Below, piece after piece: positions 34,648-44,051 of a stretch of 64,000 nt of DNA. Under the pieces are notes generated by a model. The model had not been told where the DNA came from. It saw only the letters and a program-made list of their open reading frames with translations, and made no database searches. Position 1 is the first letter of the stretch, and every line of letters begins with the position of its first letter. The translations under genes and the position numbers were made by a program. Source of the DNA: Enterococcus_I eurekensis (GTDB taxonomy: Bacteria > Bacillota > Bacilli > Lactobacillales > Enterococcaceae); assembly GCF_042654605.1 (NCBI RefSeq), contig NZ_JBHSGT010000013.1, positions 62,001 through 126,000 on the forward strand, in the 5' to 3' direction.

Positions 34648-35685
34648 TTATATTGATATACTGGAAGATTTTTTCATTCCTAAAAGATAGGTCACACCGA
34701 AGAGTATACCAAACATGTTCAATAGTACTCGTAAAGAAACAGCCGGTTCTAACCCATAGATTCCTTGAGCTAGCAATAAGGCTCCAAAACAATTAATCAT
34801 TGTTTGATTACGATAATTTGTTGAAAATCCTAGGAAAAATCCAGCAGCTGGACCGACAAATAGCCAATAATCACTTGGCAAATAGCGCATCACCACTAAA
34901 AACAAGACGGAGCCACTAATCGCTCCAAGCAATCGAGCAATCGAACGTTCTTTTAATTGTTGATGATTGCCTGCTAGCAAGGAAGAGCACGCAAATCCCG
35001 CCCACATAAATCTTTCCAATGAGAATAAATGCATCACTAAGAAAAACAAGCTCATACCAAACGCTAAAAATAATAAGAAGCGATTATTCTCATTCAAAAA
35101 CTTTTCACCGAGCATACGTGACTTAAATGTATGATCCACATGTTTATTACGATGTTTTTTATAATAAATGAACGCAAATAAAAGATACACCGTAACCATT
35201 AAGGTGGTCCGTGAACCCAAAGTACTCCAAGGTTGACTATTCCAACTAAAAACATGTAAGAAAAACTATACAAAATCGGGTTACCATAATTTCAATCGTA
35301 ACTTGTTATATAAAAAATGGAAACTAATGATGCAAAATGTAGCATAAAAGCAATCACAGGTGATAACTAGCCGACAATTTGCAGCACAATTAAAAGAATG
35401 GTAAAAACAAGATCTAAACCTACGATACTTTCCTTAACGTTATAACCAAAGTCAACGGCACGTAAACTAAGTAATAAGCATAATAAGACCACAGCTGAGC
35501 TACTTTGTTTTTGCTCAAAAACATTTGTACTACCGAAAATAAATAGTACAGAAAATAAAAGCATTAATACTGAGCGTAAAAATAAGACCATTATATAGTA
35601 GTTTTTTTATTTTTTTCGTCGTTCCCTCTTTCACTCGACTTTTTAGTTCGAATGGGGATATTTGTAGCGATTGATATAAATTCAT
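34648..35685 (-). pseudogene. FUSC-family membrane protein, multiply disrupted
   Basis: The original start is ATG 35685 (MNLYQSLQISPFELKSRVKE) after GGAG. The frame shifts near 35,600, continues as FLRSVLMLLFSVLFIFGSTN, hits TAG at 35369, then TGA at about 35294, and shifts again near 35,220-35,250 into the frame ending at 34648 (...AGFACSSLLAGNHQQLKERS...). Joined, the pieces give a roughly 340-residue FUSC-type protein with about ten helices. That family is linked to export of aromatic acids or similar compounds. Four separate lesions make this a genuine pseudogene rather than sequencing error. Confidence 0.85.
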
Positions 35686-35751
35686 CTAAAATTCCGCTCC
35701 TAACAAAAAAATACTAGTAAAAAGAATACGACTTATTTAGTAATTGAGCAA

Positions 35752-35793
35752 GAAAAAAACTTGAACCTTTTCATTAGGGGTTCAAGTTTTTCA
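35752..35793. terminator. Terminator after the aldo/keto reductase gene
   Basis: Stem AAAAACTTGAACC...GGTTCAAGTTTTT; symmetrical A/T flanks allow function on both strands. Confidence 0.88.
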
Positions 35794-35799
35794 AAATCT

Positions 35800-36648
35800 T
35801 TAGAAACTGACTTCATCTGGATTTAGTGCGCTTGCAGCTGCTCCTTGCAATTGATCAATCTGCGTCATTTCTGCTTCGGACAATTCAAAATCAAATAGTA
35901 AACTATTTTCAACAATTCGACTATCTGTCACTGATTTCGGTAATGGTAAGAAGCCTTTTTGTAAACTCCAACGCAAAACAATTTGCGCAATCGATTTATG
36001 ATGACTTTCCGCTAAACTTTGTAATTCTTTAATTTCTAAAATATTCCCCGTACCTAGTGGGCTATAGGCTTCACTTAAAATATCATTTGCTTTATTAAAG
36101 GCTACAAGTTCCACCTGTTGATCACTGGGATTTAAATAAATTTGATTGACGGCTGGCTGAATTGTTGCCGTTTCAAATAGTTTCTCTAAATGGTGAGGTA
36201 AGAAATTTGAAACCCCAATACTTTTAATTTTTCCCGCGACAACTGCCTCTTCCATCGCTTGCCAACAATCGGCATTGCGTTTTTCCCAGTACTCACGGTA
36301 AGTAATTGGTGTCGGCCAATGAATTAAATATAAATCAATATACTCTGTATCAAGTGCTCTCAGTGATTCATCAATTGCTTGAACCGCACCTTCATATGTA
36401 CCAACAGGATTAGCTAACTTGGTTGTAATGTATAATTCTTCGCGTGCAATCCCACTTTCAGCAATCGCTACCCCAACAGATCCCTCGTTATGGTAAGCGG
36501 CCGCCGTATCAATATGGCGATAACCGGCTTCTAACGCTTTTAATACAGCATGCTTTGCAATTTCTCCATCTGGCGTTCGCCACGTACCAAATCCGACAAC
36601 TGGAATTTTATTCCCATCATTTAATGTATACGTACTTGTTAGACTCAT
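35800..36648 (-). CDS. Aldo/keto reductase
   Basis: A 282-residue NADPH-dependent (alpha/beta)8-barrel enzyme. Family motifs: VVGFGTWRTPDGE, GYRHIDTAAAYHNEGSVGVAI with catalytic Asp and Tyr, TTKLANPV with the Lys, DLYLIHWPTP with the His, and KSIGVSNFLPHHLEKL. The cofactor region near the end has LPKSVTDSRIVENSLLFDFELS. Size and motifs put it in the AKR5-like 2,5-diketo-gluconate reductase group, but the natural substrate is unknown. Ribosome binding site GGAGGT. Single gene. Confidence 0.92.
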   Translation of the reverse strand: MSLTSTYTLNDGNKIPVVGFGTWRTPDGEIAKHAVLKALEAGYRHIDTAAAYHNEGSVGVAIAESGIAREELYITTKLANPVGTYEGAVQAIDESLRALDTEYIDLYLIHWPTPITYREYWEKRNADCWQAMEEAVVAGKIKSIGVSNFLPHHLEKLFETATIQPAVNQIYLNPSDQQVELVAFNKANDILSEAYSPLGTGNILEIKELQSLAESHHKSIAQIVLRWSLQKGFLPLPKSVTDSRIVENSLLFDFELSEAEMTQIDQLQGAAASALNPDEVSF

Positions 36649-36881
36649 TTGCTTACCTCCTAATTTTTATATTCTATAGATAGAGTATCGTATTTTTCCT
36701 ATTTTGTCATGAAATCCCTTTCTTTCATAAAATCCGAACATTGAATATTTCTTTCAAAATAATAAATAAATATGCTTGCTTTCCCTTTTAAAATGAATTA
36801 TTATACATTATATACTAACAAAACGTAAATAATATTCATAGAAAGAACAAAATAATGAATATTTTCGAAAGGAGTCTTCAA

Positions 36882-37598
36882 ATGGATTATTTTCATCTTG
36901 TGGGGATTGTTGTTGATTTTGGAAAAATGACAAAATGGATTCCCACTTTCATTGATGGCACAATTGTTACGATTGTTCTATCGTTAATGACCGTCTTTTT
37001 TGGTTCAATTATCGGATTGCTAGCCACACTACTCCAACAATCACCAAATCGTTTCTTTAAAGGAATTGCGGCTGTGTATACGCAAGTCATTCGCGGAACA
37101 CCCATACTCATTCAATTATATATTTGGTTATATGGCTTACCGCTAATTGGTGTGACCCTTCCCGCTTTAACCTTCTTAGGTGATACATACGGCTCGCGAG
37201 AATTTTTAACTGCCGTCGTGGCCTTATCCATTAACTCAGGTGCTTATATCTGCGAGTTATTACGTGGTGGCTTAGATGCCATTGATAAAGGGCAAATGGA
37301 AGCCGGTCGCTCACTTGGATTAAGTCGTCGCCAAACAATGCGTTCGGTTATTATCCCTCAAGCGATTCGAGTGATTTTACCAGGTTTAGGTAATGAATTT
37401 ATCGCAATGATTAAAGAATCTTCTATTGTATCGGTTGTTGGAATCTTTGATGTCATGTATACAACGAATATCGTTAAAGCATCGACTTATTCTATCTTTG
37501 AACCACTAATCATTGTCGCAATCATTTATTTCTTCCTGACATTCACTTTAACAGCCTTAATGAAACAGTTAGAAAAGAGGTTAAGTATTTATGATTAA
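36882..37598 (+). CDS. Amino-acid-type ABC transporter permease
   Basis: A 238-residue HisM/GlnP-type permease with five to six membrane helices. The signatures are FIDGTIVTIVLSLMTVFFGS at the start, VIRGTPILIQLYI, and the EAA loop EAGRSLGLSRRQTMRSVIIPQA that docks the ATPase. I start it at ATG 36882 because GAAAGGAG lies seven bases upstream; the ATG at 36855 is inside a small hairpin and has no ribosome binding site. First gene of a four-gene operon; it overlaps the ATPase gene by eight bases. Confidence 0.9.
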   Translation: MDYFHLVGIVVDFGKMTKWIPTFIDGTIVTIVLSLMTVFFGSIIGLLATLLQQSPNRFFKGIAAVYTQVIRGTPILIQLYIWLYGLPLIGVTLPALTFLGDTYGSREFLTAVVALSINSGAYICELLRGGLDAIDKGQMEAGRSLGLSRRQTMRSVIIPQAIRVILPGLGNEFIAMIKESSIVSVVGIFDVMYTTNIVKASTYSIFEPLIIVAIIYFFLTFTLTALMKQLEKRLSIYD

Positions 37599-38325
37599 AA
37601 CAGTTAATCTACAAAAAAGTTACGGAGACTTAGAAGTTTTAAAAGGAATCTCCACTGAAATTAAAAAAGGTGAGATTTTAGCTGTGATTGGTCCCTCTGG
37701 TTCAGGTAAATCAACATTTCTTCGTTGTTTAAACTTGATGGAACAACCAACTGGTGGTGAAGTCTTCTTTAAAGAAAATTCATTAACCGATAAAGACTTA
37801 AAAGAAAGTGACATTGATTTGATTCGTCAGCAAATCGGAATGGTTTTCCAACACTTTAATTTATTCCCAAATATGACGGTTTTAGAAAATATTATTTTAG
37901 CACCGATGAAATTAAAAAAATTATCCAAAGAAGCCGCAACAAAAATTGCCGAAGAACTTTTGAAAAAAGTCGGATTACTCGATAAAAAAGATGTTTATCC
38001 AAGCAAATTATCTGGTGGTCAAAAGCAAAGGGTCGCTATTGCTCGCGCACTAGCGATGGAACCGGAAGTTATGTTGTTTGATGAACCGACTTCAGCCCTT
38101 GATCCTGAAATGGTTAAAGAAGTATTACTCGTTATTCAAGATTTAGCCAAAAGTCATTTAACAACTGTTATCGTGACACATGAAATGAACTTTGCTAAAA
38201 AAATTGCTTCCCGTGTCTTCTTTATTGATAAAGGGGTTATCGTTGAAGAAGGAACCCCAGAAGAACTCTTTGATCATCCGAAAGAACAACGTACCAAAGA
38301 ATTTTTAGATCAAATTACTTTTTAG
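37591..38325 (+). CDS. Amino-acid-type ABC transporter ATPase
   Basis: A 244-residue GlnQ/HisP-type ATPase: Walker A IGPSGSGKSTFLRC, Q-loop VFQHFNLFPNMTVLEN, signature LSGGQKQRVAIARAL, Walker B MLFDEPTSALDPE, H-loop VTHEM. It pairs with the permease immediately upstream and the lipoprotein downstream to form a type I importer of a polar amino acid or derivative. The specificity is set by the binding protein and is not evident. Confidence 0.95.
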   Translation: MIKTVNLQKSYGDLEVLKGISTEIKKGEILAVIGPSGSGKSTFLRCLNLMEQPTGGEVFFKENSLTDKDLKESDIDLIRQQIGMVFQHFNLFPNMTVLENIILAPMKLKKLSKEAATKIAEELLKKVGLLDKKDVYPSKLSGGQKQRVAIARALAMEPEVMLFDEPTSALDPEMVKEVLLVIQDLAKSHLTTVIVTHEMNFAKKIASRVFFIDKGVIVEEGTPEELFDHPKEQRTKEFLDQITF

Positions 38326-38349
38326 TACAACAAATTGGAGGAAAATAAA

Positions 38350-39234
38350 ATGAAAAATAAATTTAAACTAGCCGTGGTTGGCCTATTAACAATGACAGTC
38401 TTAGCAGCGTGTGGTGGCGGCTTGACAAATGACACAACAGATGGTTCAAAATCAGATGCTGGAACCGATCAATTAAGTAAAATTAAAGAAGCTGGAAAAA
38501 TTGTGATGGCAACGTCACCTGACTTCCCACCTGCTGAATTTTATATTTTAAAAGACGGTAAAAAAGAAATAGTAGGAAGCGATGTCGCTTTAATTCAAGC
38601 AATTGCCGATGAAATTGGTGTGGAACTTGAAATCAAACCGACTGACTTTAACGGTGTCTTAGCCAATATTCAAACCGGTAGTGTCGATCTTGGAATTGCT
38701 GCTTTCGTAGGAACCGATGAACGTGGCCAAGTGATGGAATTTTCAGATGGCTATCAACAAGAAGCTGCCGATGGTTTCCAAGGTTTATTAATGACGAAAG
38801 AAACTGCTAAAAAATATACTTCGTTAGATGAAATTAAAGAAGCTAAACTTCAGGTCGGTGCACAAGCCGGTTCAATCCAATATGAACTTGCAACAACGGT
38901 TACTGATGAGAAAAAGATCAAACAATTTGGTACAATGGATGCCGCAATCTTAGCGTTAAACTCTGGTGACGTAGATGCAATTACTGTTTCTACTTCACAT
39001 GTTATCCCAATGCTTGCAACATTCCCAGATTTAGAAATTTTACCGCAAGAAACTTTTGACCTTGATCCTGAACAAAAATACGCAACTAACGTTATTGGTT
39101 TTCCAAAAGGACGTGACAACAAAGCTTTGATTGAAGTCGCAAACAAAGTAATCAAAGAAAATCTTGAAAATGGTAATTTAGAAAAATGGCGTGCTGAATA
39201 TACAAAACTTGCAGTCGATGCAATCGAAGAATAG
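38350..39234 (+). CDS. Substrate-binding lipoprotein of the ABC importer
   Basis: A 294-residue lipoprotein. Signal peptide MKNKFKLAVVGLLTMTVLAACG with lipobox LAAC, a Ser/Thr/Asp linker, then an SBP_bac_3 domain (KIVMATSPDFPPAEFY, GSDVALIQAIADEIGVELEIKP, GSVDLGIAAFVGTDERGQVMEFS). The start is ATG 38350 after TTGGAGGA; the upstream TTG of the same frame overlaps that site. The binding domain is of the cationic/polar amino acid type. The following M20 hydrolase suggests the ligand may be an N-acylated or peptide-like amino acid. Confidence 0.92.
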   Translation: MKNKFKLAVVGLLTMTVLAACGGGLTNDTTDGSKSDAGTDQLSKIKEAGKIVMATSPDFPPAEFYILKDGKKEIVGSDVALIQAIADEIGVELEIKPTDFNGVLANIQTGSVDLGIAAFVGTDERGQVMEFSDGYQQEAADGFQGLLMTKETAKKYTSLDEIKEAKLQVGAQAGSIQYELATTVTDEKKIKQFGTMDAAILALNSGDVDAITVSTSHVIPMLATFPDLEILPQETFDLDPEQKYATNVIGFPKGRDNKALIEVANKVIKENLENGNLEKWRAEYTKLAVDAIEE

Positions 39235-39246
39235 GATGGTTTTAAA

Positions 39247-40428
39247 ATGACTCTTACAGCGAAAGATACCCTTTTACAATCTGTTGAAAATAATATTGAT
39301 GCTTATATGAATTTAGTTCAAATCATGTATGACAATCCTGAAATTGGGAATGAAGAATTTGAAACGATGGCCTTACTCGTAGATTACTTAGATCATGCAG
39401 GCTTTAAAACAACTTCCGGTTATGTTGTTCCAACTGGATTTATCGGTGAATACGATACTGGTAAACCTGGGCCAACAATTGCCGTAATGTGCGAATTTGA
39501 TGCCCTACCAGAAGTCGGTCATGGTTGTGGTCATAACTTAATTGCTGGAATCGGAATCGCGACTGGTGAAGCGGTTAAAAAAATTATTGATCAATTTGGT
39601 GGGAAGTTACTTGTAGTTGGAACCCCTGCAGAAGAAAACTTTGGTGGGAAAGTCAGCATGTCTGACGCTGGTGTCTTTGATGATGTCGACGTTGCTTTGA
39701 TGGTACATCCTGGTAGCCATAACGGTGTTGGCGGTCGTTCAAGCGCCTTGAATCCAATTAAATTTGAATTCTTCGGTAAAAACGCTCATGGTTGTAACCC
39801 ACAAGCTGGCGCTTCTGCACTTGATGCAGCCGTGATGAGCTACTTACAAATCAATTTAATTCGTCAATTTGTTAATCCACACACTTATATTCATGGTGTG
39901 ATTAAAGATGGTGGCGAAGCGGCTAACGTTATTCCAGGCTACGCTTCACTAGAGTATTACTTCCGCGCACCTACAATGGCTTACGCAAAAGAAATTACTG
40001 AAAAAGCCATGACAGCAGTTGAAGGTGTTGCACTAGCCAATGGTGTAACGTTTAAATCATCTATTTATGAATGTCCTTACGATGATACTGTTATCAACTA
40101 CTTATTGGCTGATATCTTAACTGAAAAATATGAAGAACTAGGCTTAACCGATATTCACCCAGTTGATGAAGTCGCTACCGGTTCAACCGACGTTGGTGCC
40201 GTAAGTTACAAATGCCCGACGATTCAAGGCTTTATCAAAATTTGTGGACCAGAAGTCGGTGCCCACACAAAAGAAATGGCTAACGCAACGATTTCTCCAG
40301 ATGGTAAAAACGGCTTAATCAAAGCTGCTCAAGGACTGTCGTTAACGATTCTTGAACTACTAGAAAATCCAGAAAAACTAGCCGCGGTTAAACAAGAATT
40401 TGATGAAACAATTGCAAGCTTAACCTAA
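39247..40428 (+). CDS. M20-family amidohydrolase/peptidase of the importer operon
   Basis: A 393-residue zinc-dependent hydrolase of the M20D/aminoacylase-like group (PNA: AbgB, HipO and p-aminobenzoyl-glutamate hydrolase relatives). Metal-binding motifs: EFDALPEVGHGCGHNLIAG, GTPAEENFGGKV, MVHPGSHNGVGGRSSA. The dimerisation insert contains FFGKNAHGCNPQAGASALDAAV, and STDVGAVSYKCPTIQ is near the end. It is cytoplasmic and 12 bp after the binding-protein gene, so the operon looks built to import an amide-linked amino acid and split it inside. The exact substrate is not known. Confidence 0.88.
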   Translation: MTLTAKDTLLQSVENNIDAYMNLVQIMYDNPEIGNEEFETMALLVDYLDHAGFKTTSGYVVPTGFIGEYDTGKPGPTIAVMCEFDALPEVGHGCGHNLIAGIGIATGEAVKKIIDQFGGKLLVVGTPAEENFGGKVSMSDAGVFDDVDVALMVHPGSHNGVGGRSSALNPIKFEFFGKNAHGCNPQAGASALDAAVMSYLQINLIRQFVNPHTYIHGVIKDGGEAANVIPGYASLEYYFRAPTMAYAKEITEKAMTAVEGVALANGVTFKSSIYECPYDDTVINYLLADILTEKYEELGLTDIHPVDEVATGSTDVGAVSYKCPTIQGFIKICGPEVGAHTKEMANATISPDGKNGLIKAAQGLSLTILELLENPEKLAAVKQEFDETIASLT

Positions 40429-40432
40429 TAGA

Positions 40433-40477
40433 AAAACAGCTGTCGAAAATCGTCTGATTTCCTCGACAGCTGTTTTA
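40433..40477. terminator. Bidirectional terminator between the M20 operon and the VanZ-like gene
   Basis: Stem AAAACAGCTGTCGA...TCGACAGCTGTTTT with T run on the plus side and A run on the other. Confidence 0.9.
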
Positions 40478-40478
40478 T

Positions 40479-40991
40479 TTAATTTGCCATAAAGATTAAC
40501 GCTACTAGAATTAAAAAGCTAGCAGTTGCAATCGTGGCTAAAATATTAAAGATTTTATTGGTTTTTTGTCGACTTTTTAAGATTTTAACTGATACGCGAT
40601 CGAACAAGATCCCTAACAAGCCTCCAAAAGTATTACCAATTAAATCGGTGATATCGCTAGCTCCAATCGTAAAAAGATATTGAATAACTTCAATTGATAA
40701 ACTCGTGAAGCCCACAATTGCGACTAATTTAACTATCGCGCTATTTGGCTTTAGCATCGCTAAGTAAATACCAAACGGCACGAAAGCTAAAATATTCATA
40801 TAGATTTCTGAAAAATCAACTTGTTGATTCACGATGGCAGAGTCACCATAGGGGATCAGATTAATGGAACGTAGTTGTGTTAATTCATGAATTGAGAAAC
40901 TCATTTTAAAAATAATCACCCAAATAATCACCACAAAATAAATCAGGAATAACCCCAGCATCCATCTTGTTTGCTTCTTTGATTGAATCAT
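40479..40991 (-). CDS. VanZ-like membrane protein
   Basis: A 170-residue protein with four membrane helices (about 9-28, 65-82, 87-108, 146-168). The segment RSINLIPYGDSAI followed by NILAFVPFGIYLAML and SIEVIQYLFTIGASDITDLIGNTFGGLLG is the VanZ-domain signature; VanZ gives low-level teicoplanin resistance in Tn1546, and chromosomal homologues have no fixed role. ATG after GAAAGGAA. It lies 21 bp downstream of an ABC-2 exporter operon and may be co-transcribed with it. Confidence 0.88.
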   Translation of the reverse strand: MIQSKKQTRWMLGLFLIYFVVIIWVIIFKMSFSIHELTQLRSINLIPYGDSAIVNQQVDFSEIYMNILAFVPFGIYLAMLKPNSAIVKLVAIVGFTSLSIEVIQYLFTIGASDITDLIGNTFGGLLGILFDRVSVKILKSRQKTNKIFNILATIATASFLILVALIFMAN

Positions 40992-41012
40992 AAACTATTC
41001 CTTTCGAATTTC

Positions 41013-42605
41013 TTACTCTAAACGATCCCAAAACCGTCGTTTGTAAAAATAAAGAATCGCACCACAAATGAGCAATAGACTACCAATAACTACTGGTGTT
41101 AAAGGCATAAATGGTAAGGTAAAGGTAGCAAATGCATACCCTGCGACTACTAATGCCCCGACAAACATCCCGACCATAATGAAGATGCCCATTAGAATCG
41201 TACCACCACCACGTTGAAAAAGTTGGTTGATACTTGTCCAGTTTGTCAGTAATAAACGATAATCTCGGGCAAAGTAGATTGTACTCATCACGAAACTCCC
41301 AAGCACCGCACCTAAAATTCCAGCAACTAGCAATAAAGGTGACAATTTTAAGAAAATACTAGCAACAACAATTGTCCCTACCGTAATTATCACTTGAATT
41401 AAAAAGCCAATTCGAAATTTTTCTTTTAAGTAGGCTTTTCTAGAAAATGGTAATGTACGAATAAAGTCGTAATTTTCACGGTCTAAAGAGATTAGATTAG
41501 CAACAAATGACGTTTGATTACATGACATATATGCGATAAACATTCCGACTACAAAGACGACCCCGACTAAACGATTCGGTAAGCCTTCGCTTGCCAATTG
41601 ATTGATCACACTCCCAAAAGAAAAAAGCATAATAATCGGAATAACTGCTGTACTTGACAGAACTTGCATCGCAATATTCGGTTCTTTAATTAATTGCCAA
41701 TTATAAGAACGTAATAATTGTTGTGTTGTTTGACCATTTTTTCGTTTTCTTTTTTTGAATGTTTCAGCAGTCGACACGGTCATCAATTGTTCGTATAAAC
41801 GAGGTAAAAAGAAAACTTTAATACATAAAGCTAAAATCACAAAAAGACCAATTAATAATCCCCAACCAAGCAATCCCTTACCCGTCAAAGGTGCTGTTAT
41901 TGCCCAATGGATTGGTAACAACGGGAGCATCGCTGTTCGATCTAAAATTTGACTGTCATTTCCAACATTATTCTCTGATAATTGCATAAACAAAATACCC
42001 GCGACAGCCAAAACGGTTGAGAACAACATCAAACCAGTCGTCATTAATTTTTTATGTTTTTGAAAAACTTTTGTCCGCGTTAACGCTAAGACGATTAATG
42101 AACAAATAAATAGCATTGTCCCCAAAATTAAAAGGAACGCCAAGAAACCTAAAATAACAGCTAAAAACACCCAATTTCCTGCCTGCCACGCAGTTAAACT
42201 AAACAAGACAAATAACGGTAAAATATAGGGTACCACCGTCAATGTCACTGCTAAAATTTTCGATAGGAATATTTCCGATTGTCGAAAAGGTAGCGGGAGA
42301 TAGGCTTCTAAATCTTTGCTTTCAAAGAAGACATTATAGATGACTGAAATCCCCTGTGACATGGCTAGTAAGCCAAATAAAGCAATGTATAAAGTAAAAT
42401 AGCCCGGCATTTTCGAAAAATCAATTACAAATAAAATCGCACCATAAACGCCCGTAAAAATGGCTGCTAGCAAAACGTATTGCATCACTATCGCCTGGGT
42501 TAATTTTTTACCCGATTTCCCTTTGCGACGCGCTTGATCGGTGTATTGAGGATTCGTGTACAGTAACGACGTCCGTAACAAAGCGGACAGTTTTTGTTTA
42601 TTCAT
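41013..42605 (-). CDS. ABC-2-type exporter permease
   Basis: A 530-residue permease with about twelve membrane helices. A typical region is GISVIYNVFFESKDLEAYLPLPFRQSEIFLSK (coupling segment), and a cytoplasmic loop near 275-300 has FKKRKRKNGQTTQQLLRSY. I start it at ATG 42605 (MNKQKLSALLRTSLLY), where GGTGAGG precedes it. It overlaps the end of the ATPase gene by eight bases. Such large putative permeases occur with BcrA/EcsA-type ATPases; substrate unknown. Confidence 0.85.
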   Translation of the reverse strand: MNKQKLSALLRTSLLYTNPQYTDQARRKGKSGKKLTQAIVMQYVLLAAIFTGVYGAILFVIDFSKMPGYFTLYIALFGLLAMSQGISVIYNVFFESKDLEAYLPLPFRQSEIFLSKILAVTLTVVPYILPLFVLFSLTAWQAGNWVFLAVILGFLAFLLILGTMLFICSLIVLALTRTKVFQKHKKLMTTGLMLFSTVLAVAGILFMQLSENNVGNDSQILDRTAMLPLLPIHWAITAPLTGKGLLGWGLLIGLFVILALCIKVFFLPRLYEQLMTVSTAETFKKRKRKNGQTTQQLLRSYNWQLIKEPNIAMQVLSSTAVIPIIMLFSFGSVINQLASEGLPNRLVGVVFVVGMFIAYMSCNQTSFVANLISLDRENYDFIRTLPFSRKAYLKEKFRIGFLIQVIITVGTIVVASIFLKLSPLLLVAGILGAVLGSFVMSTIYFARDYRLLLTNWTSINQLFQRGGGTILMGIFIMVGMFVGALVVAGYAFATFTLPFMPLTPVVIGSLLLICGAILYFYKRRFWDRLE

Positions 42606-43356
42606 GCGCCTCACCATTTAAACTATCTCCCGCAGCACTTTGACGACCCGCCATTTTTAAATAAATGGACTCCAATGACTCGCCTGGTGATTGCGCTAAT
42701 AAATCATCGGTATTTCCCTGATAAATCAATTCGCCTTTTTTCAAAATCGCCAATTCATCGCATAGTTGTTGAGCCGTATCTAAAACATGGGTTGAAAATA
42801 TCACGGTATTACCGCGAGCGGCATGTTGTTTCATCATTTCTTTTAAATCAAAAGCCGCTTGCGGATCAAGGCCTGTCATTGGTTCGTCTAACACCCAAAT
42901 ATCTGGATCTGGTAAAAGCGCTCCGATTAAAATCGTTTTTTGACGCATCCCATGAGAAAAGCTGCCAATTGCTTCATCTTGATGGCTGAACATATCAAAT
43001 AGATTCGCTAATTCTTGGATCCGGGCCTCTTTCTTTTCCTTGCTCATTTCATATGCCGCTGCAATCAAGTCCCAATACTCAGCAGCTGACAATTGTAAAA
43101 ATAAATCGGGCGTGTCGGGAACATAGCCAATGCGTTGCTTAATCGCTAGACGATTCGCACTCAACTCTTGCCCGTCAACGATAATTTGACCACTCGTTGG
43201 ATCAAGCACAGAGACTAAACTCTTAATTGTCGTTGATTTTCCTGCACCGTTATGACCTAAAAAGCCAAAAATCTCCCCTGTTTTAATTGTTAAATTCAAA
43301 TTATCAAGTGCAACTTTCTTACCATATTTTTTCGTAACCCCTTTAAATTCAATCAT
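42598..43356 (-). CDS. ABC-2-type exporter ATPase
   Basis: A 252-residue ATPase. Walker A FLGHNGAGKSTTIKSL, Q-loop GYVPDTPDLFLQLSAAEYW, signature SFSHGMRQKTILIGAL, Walker B IWVLDEPMTGLDPQ, H-loop FSTHVL. The start is ATG 43356 (MIEFKGVTKKYGKK), after GAGGGAG; ATG 43368 lies upstream in frame and is less well placed. It forms a two-gene exporter with the permease; related to the EcsA/BcrA type. Function cannot be read from sequence. Confidence 0.92.
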   Translation of the reverse strand: MIEFKGVTKKYGKKVALDNLNLTIKTGEIFGFLGHNGAGKSTTIKSLVSVLDPTSGQIIVDGQELSANRLAIKQRIGYVPDTPDLFLQLSAAEYWDLIAAAYEMSKEKKEARIQELANLFDMFSHQDEAIGSFSHGMRQKTILIGALLPDPDIWVLDEPMTGLDPQAAFDLKEMMKQHAARGNTVIFSTHVLDTAQQLCDELAILKKGELIYQGNTDDLLAQSPGESLESIYLKMAGRQSAAGDSLNGEAHE

Positions 43357-43704
43357 GTACTCCCTCATTTCTTTGATTTATGAACTATTTTAAGTGTAAC
43401 GTTAATTGAAGTACCTGTCTATGGTCCTTAGGATGGATTTAGGAGTAAAGGAGAAATACAAGAATAGGTTATTTCAGCACTAATAATCAAAGATGGATAC
43501 AAGTAAACTCTGTTATTCGATTCGTATTCGTGCTAAAAAAGCCCACAGGTCTTAACCTCCAGACTTTTATTTAGAGTGCTAGTTTAATAGTAAATGACAA
43601 TAGACACAAATTAATTCTTTTCCTCATAAAAAAATTCTTTCTAAAACCTACGATAGATTTGAGTAAATTCCAGGCACACATATATAACGCTTTCAATTGA
43701 TGAA
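43357..43704. other. Spacer between the ABC exporter and the small membrane peptide gene
   Basis: About 350 bp without a convincing gene. On the minus strand a possible imperfect terminator for the small gene lies near 43,540-43,580 (AAGTCTGGAGG...GGGCTTTTTT). The rest holds the exporter promoter; I see nothing else. Confidence 0.45.
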
Positions 43705-43836
43705 TTATTGTTTATCCCTAATTTCTTCAAGTACTCGGAGAATCTTCTGACAATACTTGAAAAACAATACAACCGCCAAAAACTTGAAGAGTATAACAAC
43801 CCAATTAAAAATCAATACAAATTCTGCCATTGCCAT
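43705..43836 (-). CDS. Small single-pass membrane peptide, 43 residues
   Basis: A short ORF with an ideal ribosome binding site: AGGAGGT at 43850-43844, seven bases before ATG 43836. The peptide begins MAMAEFVLIFNWVVILFKFL, continues as a hydrophobic helix to about residue 28, and ends in a charged amphipathic tail (RVLEEIRDKQ). A second ATG two codons downstream is also possible. I do not recognise it; size and topology resemble small regulatory membrane peptides of Firmicutes. It is flanked by decayed DNA. Confidence 0.6.
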   Translation of the reverse strand: MAMAEFVLIFNWVVILFKFLAVVLFFKYCQKILRVLEEIRDKQ

Positions 43837-43979
43837 TACCATTACCTCCTATTCTATTAATGATACATTTATTAAAACATATCATTATATAAAAGTTAAT
43901 GCAATTTTTTATACATAAAAAACTAAATAGCCTGCCTTATCCCCTTGCCATAATGCGATTTATATCACATTCCATAACA

Positions 43980-44041
43980 AAAAAAAGCAACGCATATTTT
44001 CCTACTGTCATTTGACATTCAGAATAGATATAGTTGCTTTT
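43980..44041. terminator. Long hairpin next to the repeat array
   Basis: AAAAAGCAAC...GTTGCTTTT with ATAT/ATAT and CTG/CAG pairs inside gives a 60-bp imperfect palindrome with A and T runs at the ends. It looks like a bidirectional terminator, and the repeat array starts directly beside it. Confidence 0.6.
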
Positions 44042-44051
44042 ACTATAATTT

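Noticed and set aside
43705..43836. Fst/Ldr-type type I toxin-antitoxin
   Set aside because: Topology is compatible, but I see no toxin family signature, no convergent antisense RNA promoter and no direct repeats of the kind found in those loci.
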